42,830 bases of DNA, taken from NCBI RefSeq assembly GCF_052119585.1, contig NZ_JBGQOJ010000026.1, positions 1 to 42,830 on the forward strand, written 5' to 3'. The first letter of the stretch is position 1; every line of letters begins with the position of its first letter. Under the pieces are notes generated by a model. That model was not told the DNA's origin. It was given only the letters and a program-made list of their open reading frames with translations, and made no database searches. The DNA is from JBGQOJ01 sp052119585 (GTDB lineage: Bacteria > Pseudomonadota > Alphaproteobacteria > Rhodobacterales > Rhodobacteraceae). The translations under genes and the position numbers were made by a program. This document shows positions 7,970 through 16,352 of this stretch, one piece after another.

Positions 7970-9471
7970 TCACGAAAAAGCTGCTGACCACGCTACTTGC
8001 GTCGGTTGTCATGGCCTCTTCGGCCATGGCCACCGATCTGCGAATAGGCCTTCAGGAGGATCCCGATGCGCTTGACAGCGATCAGGCGCGGACCTTTGTC
8101 GGGCGCATCGTGTTTGAATCCCTCTGCGACAAACTGGTGAACATCACCCCCGCACTCGACTTCGTGCCAGAGCTTGCCACCTCGTGGAACTGGTCCGAAG
8201 ACGGCAAGACGCTGGTGATGCAGTTGCGCACCGATGCGACGTTCCACGATGGCACCCCGTTCAACGCCGAGGCGGTGGTGGCCAATATCACCCGGTCCAA
8301 GACCCTGCCCGAAAGCCGTCGCAAGTCAGAGCTGACCTCGGTCGAGACGGTTACGGCGACCGGCCCACACGAGGTGACGTTCAACCTGCAATCCCCCGAT
8401 GCAACGCTGATTGCGCAGCTGTCCGACCGCGCGGGCATGATGGTGTCGCCCACCGCCGCCGCCGAAAAGGGTCTAGAGCTGTCCAATAGTCCAGTCTGTT
8501 CCGGCCCCTACAAATTCGTCGAACGCATTCAGCAGGACCGTATAGTTCTAGAGAAATTCGCAGAACATTACGATGCAGATAAATATAGCTTTGACCGTCT
8601 GGTCTTTTTGCCGATCCCGGACACGACCGTTCGTCTCGCCAACTTGCGCTCGGGCGATCTTGACATGCTAGAGCGGCTGGCACCGTCCGATGTCGCTGCG
8701 GTCAAGGCCGATGGATCGCTTCGGTTCGAGGCCGCCACGAGCCTTGGGTATCAGGGCATTACGGTGAACCTTGCCAACGGCCCTCGTGCGGAAACACCCT
8801 TCGGACAGGATACGCGCGTGCGCCATGCGCTGTCGCTTGCCATCGACCGCGAGGTGATCAACCAGGTGGTGTTCGAGGGAACCTATGCGGCCGGAAACCA
8901 GCCGTTCCCGCCGACCTCGCCGTGGTATGACGCATCCAACCCGGTGCCTGCGCGCGATCTCGAGGCAGCCAAGGCGCTGCTGGCAGAGGCCGGGATTGAC
9001 CGGATCGACGTCGAGGTGCAGGTTGCCAACAACCCGGTGCAGTTGCAGCTGATGCAGGTGGTTCAGGCGATGGCAGCCGAGGCCGGTATCGACGTATCAA
9101 TCAAGGCCACCGAGTTCGCCACCATGTTGCAGGAGCAAAGCGCCGGCAATTATCAGGGCACGCAGGTGGGGTGGTCGGGCCGGACCGACCCCGATGGCAA
9201 CATCCATTCCTTCGTGACCTGCAAGGGCGGGCTGAACGACTCCAAGTTCTGTTCGGAAGAGGTGGATGCCCTGCTCAACGCCGCCCGCACCTCGACCGAT
9301 CCGGCAGAGCGCAAGGCGAAGTATGATGCGGCAGGCACGATCCTGAACGCCGAGCTGCCGATCATCTACCTTTATCACCAGACTTGGCTTTGGGCCATGT
9401 CGGACGCATTGAAAGGCTTCACCGCTTATCCCGACGGGATGATCCGCCTTGCAGGCGTCTCCAAAGGCTAG
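7966..9471 (+). CDS. periplasmic substrate-binding protein, family 5 (DppA/GsiB-like)
   Basis: A 501-residue binding protein that captures the substrate in the periplasm. The start at 7966, after AAGGAG, gives a clean signal peptide (MITKKLLTTLLASVVMASSAMA, cleavage after AMA). Family-5 features follow: an early LCDKLV...PELATSWNWSEDGKTLVMQLR, FHDGTPFNAEAVV, and late AGIDRIDVEV. Longer in-frame starts upstream lie inside the ATPase gene and lack a leader. A hairpin at 9481-9509 follows the stop. The neighbouring GGT-like enzyme suggests gamma-glutamyl, peptide or amide ligands, as with the glutathione importer GsiB, but this is inferred from context. Confidence 0.94.
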   Translation: MITKKLLTTLLASVVMASSAMATDLRIGLQEDPDALDSDQARTFVGRIVFESLCDKLVNITPALDFVPELATSWNWSEDGKTLVMQLRTDATFHDGTPFNAEAVVANITRSKTLPESRRKSELTSVETVTATGPHEVTFNLQSPDATLIAQLSDRAGMMVSPTAAAEKGLELSNSPVCSGPYKFVERIQQDRIVLEKFAEHYDADKYSFDRLVFLPIPDTTVRLANLRSGDLDMLERLAPSDVAAVKADGSLRFEAATSLGYQGITVNLANGPRAETPFGQDTRVRHALSLAIDREVINQVVFEGTYAAGNQPFPPTSPWYDASNPVPARDLEAAKALLAEAGIDRIDVEVQVANNPVQLQLMQVVQAMAAEAGIDVSIKATEFATMLQEQSAGNYQGTQVGWSGRTDPDGNIHSFVTCKGGLNDSKFCSEEVDALLNAARTSTDPAERKAKYDAAGTILNAELPIIYLYHQTWLWAMSDALKGFTAYPDGMIRLAGVSKG

Positions 9472-9480
9472 CACGCAACC

Positions 9481-9513
9481 GCCCTGCGCAGCATTGGCCT
9501 GCGCAGGGCTTTT
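9481..9513 (+). terminator. stem-loop with short T tail after the ABC binding-protein gene
   Basis: GCCCTGCGCA at 9481-9490 pairs perfectly with TGCGCAGGGC at 9500-9509 around a 9-nt loop, followed by TTTT. It lies between the binding-protein stop and the first permease start. Such intra-operon hairpins typically stabilise the upstream message and attenuate downstream genes, giving excess binding protein over permease. Confidence 0.8.
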
Positions 9514-9535
9514 CCCCGCATGACCGGATTTGCCC

Positions 9536-10480
9536 ATGCTGACCTATATCCTTCGCCGCATCCTGATTGCGATTCCGACATTGCTTCTGGTGTCCGTCTT
9601 TGTGTTCGGGCTTCAGAAGCTCTTGCCGGGCGATCCGATCCTTGTCATGGCAGGCGAAGACCGCGACCCGGCGGTGATAGAGCTTTTGCGCGAGAAATAC
9701 CGCCTGAATGATCCGATCCCGATGCAATATCTTTACTGGCTGGGCGATGTCGTCAGGGGCGATCTGGGAATTTCGCTGCGCACCAATGAACCCGTGCTTT
9801 CGCTTATCGCCTCGAAACTGCCGGTCACGATCCAGCTTGCGATCATGTCGATGATTTTTGCCGTGCTTATAGGTATTCCGGCGGGCATTCTATCTGCGGT
9901 GCACAAGGGCACCTGGGTGGACTGGCTGGCAAATGTGGTGGCGCTTTCGGGCCTTTCCATCCCGAATTTCTGGCTGGGGATCATGCTGATCCTTTTGGTT
10001 TCGGTCAACCTTGGCTGGCTGCCCGCCTCCGGCTACGAAAGCCCATGGGTCGATCCGGTCAGATCGTTCCAGACGATGCTGATGCCGGCCTTTGTGCTGG
10101 GCACGGGGCTTGCCGCCACGCTGATGCGGCACACCCGGTCCGCGATGCTGGGGGTCCTTCAGGCCGATTACGTCCGCACCGCCCGCGCCAAGGGTCTGCG
10201 CAACCGCGTTGTCGTGCTCAAACACGCTTTCCGCAATGCGGTTCTGCCGGTTGTCACGCTTCTGGCGCTGCTTTTTGGCGAGCTTCTGGCAGGCGCAGTG
10301 CTGACCGAACAGATCTTTACCATTCCGGGCTTTGGCAAGCTGATCGTCGATGCCGTCTTTAACCGCGATTTCGCCGTGGTCCAAGGCGTTGTGCTGTGCA
10401 CAGCCATCGGATTTATCGCGATGAACCTTGTGGCCGATGTCGCCTATGTGCTGCTTAACCCCCGTTTAAGGACCAACTGA
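9536..10480 (+). CDS. ABC transporter permease, dipeptide type (DppB-like)
   Basis: A 314-residue inner-membrane permease. It begins MLTYILRRILIAIPTLLLVSV, the usual DppB first transmembrane helix, followed by LPGDP and about five more membrane segments. The EAA coupling loop reads ADYVRTARAKGLRNRVVVLKHA. ATG at 9536 is chosen over TTG at 9530 because the conserved start begins there. The stop overlaps the next ATG by one base. It forms the translocation pore with the DppC-like subunit. Confidence 0.94.
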   Translation: MLTYILRRILIAIPTLLLVSVFVFGLQKLLPGDPILVMAGEDRDPAVIELLREKYRLNDPIPMQYLYWLGDVVRGDLGISLRTNEPVLSLIASKLPVTIQLAIMSMIFAVLIGIPAGILSAVHKGTWVDWLANVVALSGLSIPNFWLGIMLILLVSVNLGWLPASGYESPWVDPVRSFQTMLMPAFVLGTGLAATLMRHTRSAMLGVLQADYVRTARAKGLRNRVVVLKHAFRNAVLPVVTLLALLFGELLAGAVLTEQIFTIPGFGKLIVDAVFNRDFAVVQGVVLCTAIGFIAMNLVADVAYVLLNPRLRTN

Positions 10481-11355
10481 TGCCTGCCGCCAACACTGCC
10501 ACCGCCATCGCAGGTCCGCAACGGCGCCAGAGCCGGGCGTGGAAAAAGCTGCGCTCGAACCGGAGCGCCCTGCTTGGGGCCGCCATCGTGCTTGTCTTCG
10601 TGACGCTGGCGGTGCTGGCACCGGTCCTGCCCATCGCCGACCCGATCACCACCAGCTGGACCGCCATCCGCAAGCCGCCCTCCACGCTCGCGTGGTTCGG
10701 CACGGACGAGCTGGGGCGCGACGTCTTCTCGCGGATGATCTGGGGCGCGCAGGCCTCTTTGCTGGCGGGTGTCGTTTCAGTGATGATCGCAGTGGCGGTG
10801 GGGGTGCCCTTCGGTCTTGTTGCCGGCTATTTCGGCGGCTGGACCGATGGCGTCATCAGCCGCGTCACCGATGCGCTTTTGGCGATGCCGTTCCTGATCA
10901 TGGCTATTGCGCTGGCGGCGTTTCTGGGGCCGTCGCTGACCAATGCCATGGTTGCCATCGGCCTTTCGGCGGTGCCCGTCTTTATTAGGCTGACCCGCGG
11001 TCAGGTTCTGGCCGTGAAGATGGAGGATTTTGTCGAAGGTGCGCGGGCTATCGGCCTTGGACACGGAGCGATCATGTTCCGCTATATCCTGCCCAATGTG
11101 CTGGCACCGATCCTTGTGCAGGCGACGCTGACCGTCGCAACGGCGATCATTGCAGAGGCGTCGCTGTCGTTCCTTGGGCTGGGCCAGCAGCCGCCCGCGC
11201 CAAGCTGGGGATCGATGCTGAACATTGCCAAAAATTTTCTGTCCCAGGCCCCATGGATGGCCATCTGGCCGGGTGCCGCGATTTTCCTTGTGGTTATGGG
11301 ATTCAACCTTATGGGCGACGGGCTGCGCGATGCGCTGGACCCGCGCGAACATTGA
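10480..11355 (+). CDS. ABC transporter permease, dipeptide type (DppC-like)
   Basis: A 291-residue partner permease. The N-terminal cytoplasmic stretch (QRRQSRAWKKLRSNRSALLG) leads into the first membrane helix, followed by WFGTDELGRDVFSRMIWGA, a hallmark of DppC/OppC. The EAA loop (DFVEGARAIGLGHGAIMFRYILPN) and the closing SLSFLGLGQQPPAPSWGSML are both present. Its start overlaps the preceding stop, so both permeases are translationally coupled. The GGT-like gene follows after 18 bp. Confidence 0.94.
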   Translation: MPAANTATAIAGPQRRQSRAWKKLRSNRSALLGAAIVLVFVTLAVLAPVLPIADPITTSWTAIRKPPSTLAWFGTDELGRDVFSRMIWGAQASLLAGVVSVMIAVAVGVPFGLVAGYFGGWTDGVISRVTDALLAMPFLIMAIALAAFLGPSLTNAMVAIGLSAVPVFIRLTRGQVLAVKMEDFVEGARAIGLGHGAIMFRYILPNVLAPILVQATLTVATAIIAEASLSFLGLGQQPPAPSWGSMLNIAKNFLSQAPWMAIWPGAAIFLVVMGFNLMGDGLRDALDPREH

Positions 11356-11373
11356 CTGTCCGGGAGTAGACAC

Positions 11374-13161
11374 ATGACATCATTCACCACCCGCCCCGAG
11401 ATTCTGGGCCGCTTCGGGGTTGTCACCTCGACCCATTGGATTGCCTCGGCTGTCGGAATGAAAATCCTGGAACAGGGCGGCAATGCCTTCGATGCCGCCG
11501 TGGCCACCGGCATGACCCTTCAGGTGCTGGAACCGCATCTGAACGGGCCGGGCGGGGATATGCCCGCGCTTGTGTATTCCAAGGCCAAAGGCAAGATAGA
11601 GGTAATCTGCGCCCAAGGCGCCGCGCCCGCAGGTGCGACGATCGAACATTACCGCGCCGAGGGGCTTAAGGTCATCCCCGGTGACGGGCTGTTGGCCACG
11701 GTCATTCCCGGTGCCTTCGACGGCTGGATGCTGATGCTGCGCGACTATGGTCGCCTGTCGCTGGCAGAGGTGATGGCCCCCGCGATCTGGTACGCCGAAA
11801 ACGGGCACCCGATGCTGCCTCGCGTATCCGCCACGATTGAGGGGTTGGGCGATTTCTTCAAAAAGGAGTGGCCAAGCTCGTATCAGACCTGGCTGCCCGG
11901 CGGGGCGGCCCCCGCACCCTATTCGAATTTCTGCAACCCGGCGCTGGCCGAGACGTGGAAGCTGATCGTGCAGACCGCCGAGGCGAAACGCGGACGCGAA
12001 GCCCGGATCGATGCGGCGCGGGATGCTTTCTATAGGGGGTTCGTCGCCGAGAAGATCGGTGACTTCCTTGAAACCGCCGAGGTGATGGACGCCTCAGGCA
12101 GCCGCCATCGCGGCGTGCTCTCGATGGAAGACCTCGCCGGCTACTCTGCCAATATCGAGGCCCCGGTGACCTATGACTACCACGGATGGACCGTTGCTAA
12201 ATGCGGGCCCTGGACGCAGGGACCGGTCTTGCTTCAGGCGCTGGCGCTGCTCAAGGGGATCGACCTTGCGGCGATGGACCCGAATGGGGCCGACTTCGTC
12301 CATAATGTGGTCGAGGCTAAAAAGCTCGCCTATGCCGACCGCGAGGTCTATTACGGCGATCCCGACCATGCCGAGGTGCCGCTGGATGTGTTGCTGTCCG
12401 ACAGCTATAACGAGGCCCGTCGCGCCTTGATCGGCGACAAGGCCAGCTTCGACCTTACCCCCGGCACCGTTCCCGGTTTCGAGGGCCAGCGCACGCGCAC
12501 ATTGGCGATGCTGGACGCGATCTCGGCAACCGATCAGACGGTTTATGAGCCGACGATGGCGCATCTGTCCGAGAAAAAGGGCGACACAGTGCATATCGAC
12601 GTGATCGACAACGAGGGCAACATGGTCTCCACCACCCCCTCGGGCGGCTGGCTGCAATCCTCGCCCACCATCCCCGGACTTGGCTTCTGCCTGAACAGCA
12701 GGGCGCAGATGTACTGGCTTGAGCCGGGGCTGCCCACCTCGTTGCAACCGGGCCGACGCCCGCGCACCACACTTACACCGTCAATGGCATTAAAGGACGG
12801 TCAACCACAATTGGCCTTCGGAACACCCGGCGGCGATCAGCAGGACCAATGGCAACTCGCCTTCTTCCTGCGCTATGTCCACTTCGGGATGAACCTTCAG
12901 GAGGCGATTGACGCGCCGCTCTTTCACACCAGCCATTTCCCGGCGAGTTTTTATCCGCGAGCCCGCCAGCCCGGTATGATTATGGCCGAGAAAAGCTTTG
13001 GCCCTGCCGTTCTCGACGACTTGCGCGCGCGCGGCCATCTGATCACCGAGGCCGAGGAATGGACCGTGGGCCGCTTGACCGCCGCCCGGCGTGATCCTGA
13101 TGGGCTGTTGCGCGCCGCAGCCACCCCCCGCCTGATGCAGGCCTATGCGATCGGACGCTGA
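11374..13161 (+). CDS. gamma-glutamyltransferase-like Ntn hydrolase, cytoplasmic
   Basis: A 595-residue GGT-family proenzyme, expected to self-cleave before Thr405 (DTVHIDVID), the N-terminal nucleophile of the small subunit. Later motifs include PRTTLTPSMAL and FGTPGGDQQDQ, the GGT oxyanion region. Two features depart from classical GGT. There is no signal peptide, so it should act in the cytoplasm after uptake. The R-E-x-A-P segment whose Arg binds the glutamyl carboxylate in E. coli GGT (Arg114) reads Q-G-A-A-P at 81-85. It may therefore be a GGT-like acylase or amidase with another substrate. It sits 18 bp after the DppC-like gene and 1 bp before the DUF1028 gene. Confidence 0.88.
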   Translation: MTSFTTRPEILGRFGVVTSTHWIASAVGMKILEQGGNAFDAAVATGMTLQVLEPHLNGPGGDMPALVYSKAKGKIEVICAQGAAPAGATIEHYRAEGLKVIPGDGLLATVIPGAFDGWMLMLRDYGRLSLAEVMAPAIWYAENGHPMLPRVSATIEGLGDFFKKEWPSSYQTWLPGGAAPAPYSNFCNPALAETWKLIVQTAEAKRGREARIDAARDAFYRGFVAEKIGDFLETAEVMDASGSRHRGVLSMEDLAGYSANIEAPVTYDYHGWTVAKCGPWTQGPVLLQALALLKGIDLAAMDPNGADFVHNVVEAKKLAYADREVYYGDPDHAEVPLDVLLSDSYNEARRALIGDKASFDLTPGTVPGFEGQRTRTLAMLDAISATDQTVYEPTMAHLSEKKGDTVHIDVIDNEGNMVSTTPSGGWLQSSPTIPGLGFCLNSRAQMYWLEPGLPTSLQPGRRPRTTLTPSMALKDGQPQLAFGTPGGDQQDQWQLAFFLRYVHFGMNLQEAIDAPLFHTSHFPASFYPRARQPGMIMAEKSFGPAVLDDLRARGHLITEAEEWTVGRLTAARRDPDGLLRAAATPRLMQAYAIGR

Positions 13162-13162
13162 C

Positions 13163-13912
13163 ATGACCTATTCCATCGTCGCCAGAGACCCCGTAACCGG
13201 CCATTTCGGCATCGCTGTCGCCAGCCGCTTTTTCGCCGTGGGCGCCCTTGTTCCGCACATCCGCGGACGGGTCGGGGCAGTAGCCACACAGGCGTTCGTC
13301 AACCCCACCTACGGCCCGGACGGGCTGCGCCTGATGGATGCGGGCGCCCCGCCCGAGGCAATCGTGCCGATTTTCACCGGGCGGGATGACGGCCACCCGA
13401 ACCGCCAGTTTCACCTGATCGACGCACAAGGCCGCAATGCCGCCTTCACCGGGGCGGCCTGCGTGGACTGGGCCGGTCACCGTCTGGCCGAGGGCGTATC
13501 GGTGGCTGGCAACATGCTGGAAGGTCCGCAGGTTGTAGAGGAGACACTGCGCGCCTATCAGTCGGCCATGGACAAGCCGCTGGCCGAGCGCCTTTTGATC
13601 GCGATGCAGGCGGGCGAGGATGCGGGAGGCGACAAGCGCGGCAAGCAATCGGCCTGCCTCGTCGTCTATCGCGATCAGGACTATGCTTGGCTTGATATCC
13701 GCGCTGATGACAATGCCGATCCGTTGTTGGAATTGCGGCGCCTGTATGCCGTCGCGCAGGAGCGGTTCCTGTTGGTGGCCGAGACATTGGCGACCCGCGA
13801 AACGCCGCACGGATTGACGGATCGCAGCGAAATCGACGCGCGGATTGCACGGCTGGAGGCCGAGCGTATCGCACGCGGGGAACCCACGGCCTCGCATATG
13901 GTCAACAAGTGA
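13163..13912 (+). CDS. DUF1028 family protein (Ntn-hydrolase-like)
   Basis: A 249-residue DUF1028 protein. It begins MTYSIVARDPVTGHFGIAVASRFFAVG, then GAVATQAFVNPTYGPDGLRLM, the family's N-terminal signature. The family has an Ntn-hydrolase-like fold, and no reaction is established that I can cite. ATG at 13163 is 1 bp after the GGT-like stop; an in-frame extension to 13145 lies inside that gene. Pairing with a GGT-like enzyme and a peptide importer suggests that both Ntn-type proteins act on the imported compound. No signal peptide is seen. Confidence 0.88.
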   Translation: MTYSIVARDPVTGHFGIAVASRFFAVGALVPHIRGRVGAVATQAFVNPTYGPDGLRLMDAGAPPEAIVPIFTGRDDGHPNRQFHLIDAQGRNAAFTGAACVDWAGHRLAEGVSVAGNMLEGPQVVEETLRAYQSAMDKPLAERLLIAMQAGEDAGGDKRGKQSACLVVYRDQDYAWLDIRADDNADPLLELRRLYAVAQERFLLVAETLATRETPHGLTDRSEIDARIARLEAERIARGEPTASHMVNK

Positions 13913-14243
13913 GTTCGCGTGTTGTTTTCCTATTCCATTGTAACGGATGACTTGGGCAGGAACGTTTTGAACGGCATTCAACACGCTCCGTAGGCCAACA
14001 GTCCGGATCGTTATTCAGACGGAGATCACCAGGCCCGATCTCCTTGATCCGGCATTGCTGTGACCATCTCGCGCATCGCCCAGAGCGTGTCTGGACCCGA
14101 CGCCATCAACAAAGCCCCTGCATTCAACAAACTGCACAGTGATTGAAAAAACAGGTTTCATATGCAAGGCATAGATCGCAGTCTGTTCCGTGCGACACGG
14201 ATGACAGCGGGGACATTCGGACAGGCGCGCTGAGGAGACCTGA
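13913..14243. promoter_or_regulatory. 331-bp region upstream of the LysR gene with adjacent palindromes
   Basis: No coding region is visible. Just before the LysR gene are two abutting inverted repeats: TGAAA-7-TTTCA at 14144-14160 and TATGC-3-GCATA at 14161-14173, about 70-100 bp before its ATG and consistent with an autoregulatory LysR site. GGAGATC (14021-14027) and GATCTCC (14037-14043) form a further weak hairpin, possibly part of the end of the upstream operon. No T-tailed terminator is seen after the DUF1028 gene. Confidence 0.5.
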
Positions 14244-15182
14244 ATGGCCGAAGCTAAGATCACGTCTGACTGGGAGCCGGACATCCGGACACTGCGCTGT
14301 TTTGTGACGGTGGCGGAAGAGCGCAATATCACCCGCGCCTCGAACCGACTGCACATCGCGCAACCTGCGCTCAGCCGGAAAATTGCCAGTCTCGAGCGTG
14401 ACCTGAACCTTGTGCTGTTTGATCGCTCTGTGCGCGGGGTCGATCTGACGCCTGCGGGGAAGATCCTGTTGGACCGGGCCTATGCCATCTTCGGGCAGCT
14501 TGCACAGACGTTCCATGATGTGACGGCCAGTTCGGAAAAGCCCGCCGGTACAGTCGTTGTCGGTATGCCGCCCACGCCGGGCGAATTCATCGCGCCGCCG
14601 CTGTTGCGCCATGTCAAGGCGCATTTCCCCGAGATTGAACTGCGGTTTCGCGAAGGGTTCAGCCGCGAGTTGGAGAACTGGCTTCTGAACGGGCAGATCG
14701 GTCTGGCGGTGATGCACAACCCGCCAGAGCGCCCTGACATCACCAGTCAGGAGCTTCTGGTCGAAAAACTTCACCTGATCGGGCGGGCCGGTGCCCTGGA
14801 CAAGCCATTTTATACTTTGGCAGAGGCTGCGGCGCTGCCGCTGATCATGCCGTCGCGGGCGAATTACCTGCGGCTTTTGGCGGACCAGCACGCCGAAGCT
14901 GCGGGTCACCCGTTGAACGTCATTCAGCGGGTTGACGGGATTTGGCAGCTTAAGGCGCTGGTGCGGGACGGTCACGGCTACACGCTGTTGACATTCGGTG
15001 GGGTGCTGACGGAATTCCATCTTGGCACCCTGACTGCGGCACCGATCATCGAGCCAGAGGTGCAGTGGCGACTGTGTACGGCAATCAAATCGGACCAGCG
15101 CCGTAACATGGCGGTTCTGGAGGTCGAACACGCCATCGGCGAAATCGTCGCCGATCTGGTCGCGCGGGACATCTGGCATTAA
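14244..15182 (+). CDS. LysR-family transcriptional regulator
   Basis: A 312-residue regulator with an N-terminal winged HTH (LRCFVTVAEERNITRASNRL, HIAQPALSRKIASLERDL, LFDRSVRGVDLTPAG at about 17-80) and a periplasmic-binding-protein-like effector domain. ATG at 14244 follows GAGGAGACCTGA. It is co-directional with, and 115 bp upstream of, the TRAP transporter operon, and a T-N11-A palindrome (15184-15200) lies between them, so it probably activates that cluster in response to the transported carboxylate or a catabolite. The effector is unknown. Confidence 0.92.
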   Translation: MAEAKITSDWEPDIRTLRCFVTVAEERNITRASNRLHIAQPALSRKIASLERDLNLVLFDRSVRGVDLTPAGKILLDRAYAIFGQLAQTFHDVTASSEKPAGTVVVGMPPTPGEFIAPPLLRHVKAHFPEIELRFREGFSRELENWLLNGQIGLAVMHNPPERPDITSQELLVEKLHLIGRAGALDKPFYTLAEAAALPLIMPSRANYLRLLADQHAEAAGHPLNVIQRVDGIWQLKALVRDGHGYTLLTFGGVLTEFHLGTLTAAPIIEPEVQWRLCTAIKSDQRRNMAVLEVEHAIGEIVADLVARDIWH

Positions 15183-15183
15183 T

Positions 15184-15200
15184 CATGCTTATAGGGCATG
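15184..15200. promoter_or_regulatory. LysR-type T-N11-A palindrome before the TRAP operon
   Basis: CATGC and GCATG form a perfect 5-7-5 inverted repeat containing T-N11-A, the standard LysR-type half-site geometry. It begins 1 bp after the LysR stop codon and 98 bp before the TRAP binding-protein start. An 8-bp palindrome, GTCATGAC, follows at 15204-15211. The 5-7-5 architecture matches the repeat upstream of the LysR gene at 14144-14160. Confidence 0.55.
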
Positions 15201-15297
15201 AAAGTCATGACAAAAGAGTATTTTTGGTATGACGTATTTTCTGTCACGCCTTCCGCAAGGATCGATCGGAGGGTTCGGTTCCAAGGGAGGACATATC

Positions 15298-16299
15298 ATG
15301 AAGACACTCGTTTCCATCGCAGCCGTGGCCAGCGTTCTGGCCAGCGGCGCGTTCGCGGATACCTATAAATGGATAACGTCCAAGCCACAGGGAGCAGGCG
15401 ACGCGCAGGCGATCACCACCCAGTGGTTTGTTGATCAATTTGCCGAACGCACTGGCGGCAAGCACCAGATCGAGATGTTCTGGGGTGGCTCTGTCGCCAA
15501 GGCGCGCGAAATCCCCGAGGCCCTGGCCGCAGGCGTCGGCGATTTCGGCGATGTTATCACGCCGTATTTTCCTGACCTGCTGCCGCTGAACAACACGGTG
15601 GGCTTTTTTATTCCGCAACCGATGGGCGCCAAAGCCGTTGGTGAGGCGATGGAAGCCTGGCATGCGAAATATCCGCAATTCGCGCAGGAACTCGCCCAGC
15701 AGAACCTCTATGCCGTTGGCTTCCGTCCGTTGGAAAGCTACGGGTTGCTCTGCACCAAGCCGGTCACCTCGGTCGCCGAGATGAAGGGCCTGCGTATTCG
15801 GTCTTACGGCTTTGCCTATCCTGCGCTGATCGAGGCGATGGGGGCGACGCCGGTCTCGATCACGACATCGGACGCCTATGAGGCGCTGCAACGCTCGGTC
15901 ATTGACTGCACGCCGATCGGCCCGGCTTTGGCGCGTGGCTGGAAGTATGACGAGGTGGCGAAGTATTACATGGAAGTGCCATTTGGTGCCTCTTTCGGTC
16001 ATATCATTACCATGAACCTTGATAGCTATACCTCGATGGATGCCGAGACCCGCGCTGTCGTGGATCAGCTGGGGCATGATTATCTGTTGGAGTATAGCCG
16101 GATGCTGGATGACGACGCCGCCCGTGTGCGCGAGCTGTGGAAGGGCGATCTGGCCGTCGAGGTCATCGCGTTCCCCGAAGGCGAGCTTGAGGCGCTGGTT
16201 GCCGATGAAAAGGTGCAAGCGGGGCGTCAGGAATGGATCGAAAAGGCCAAGGCGCTGGATGTTCCTGTCGATGACGTAGTCGGCATGCTGAAATTCTGA
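15298..16299 (+). CDS. dctP: TRAP transporter substrate-binding protein (DctP family)
   Basis: A 333-residue periplasmic receptor for an organic acid. ATG at 15298, 7 bp after GGGAGG, gives a signal peptide (MKTLVSIAAVASVLASGAFA, cleavage near FAD). The family's carboxylate-binding arginine lies in LRIRSYGFAYPALIEAMGA, followed by the usual DAYEALQRSVIDC element. A longer in-frame start at 15229 lacks a ribosome site and would bury the leader. It is the first gene of the cluster and is followed by a strong hairpin (16309-16335) and the two membrane subunits. Symbol by family only; C4-dicarboxylate specificity is not implied. Confidence 0.93.
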   Translation: MKTLVSIAAVASVLASGAFADTYKWITSKPQGAGDAQAITTQWFVDQFAERTGGKHQIEMFWGGSVAKAREIPEALAAGVGDFGDVITPYFPDLLPLNNTVGFFIPQPMGAKAVGEAMEAWHAKYPQFAQELAQQNLYAVGFRPLESYGLLCTKPVTSVAEMKGLRIRSYGFAYPALIEAMGATPVSITTSDAYEALQRSVIDCTPIGPALARGWKYDEVAKYYMEVPFGASFGHIITMNLDSYTSMDAETRAVVDQLGHDYLLEYSRMLDDDAARVRELWKGDLAVEVIAFPEGELEALVADEKVQAGRQEWIEKAKALDVPVDDVVGMLKF

Positions 16300-16308
16300 A
16301 GGCTGATC

Positions 16309-16335
16309 GCCGGTGCGGACAATGTCTGCACCGGC
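16309..16335 (+). terminator. intra-operon stem-loop after the TRAP binding-protein gene
   Basis: GCCGGTGCGGAC (16309-16320) pairs with GTCTGCACCGGC (16324-16335) with one mismatch in 12 and an AAT loop. There is no T-run. Its position between the binding-protein and small-permease genes suggests mRNA stabilisation or attenuation rather than full termination. Confidence 0.65.
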
Positions 16336-16352
16336 CTTACAGGAGATTTCTG

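Noticed and set aside
14021..14043. GGAGATC/GATCTCC hairpin considered as terminator of the ABC-GGT operon
   Set aside because: It is 108 bp after the DUF1028 stop, with a 7-bp stem and no T tail; noted only in the region description.
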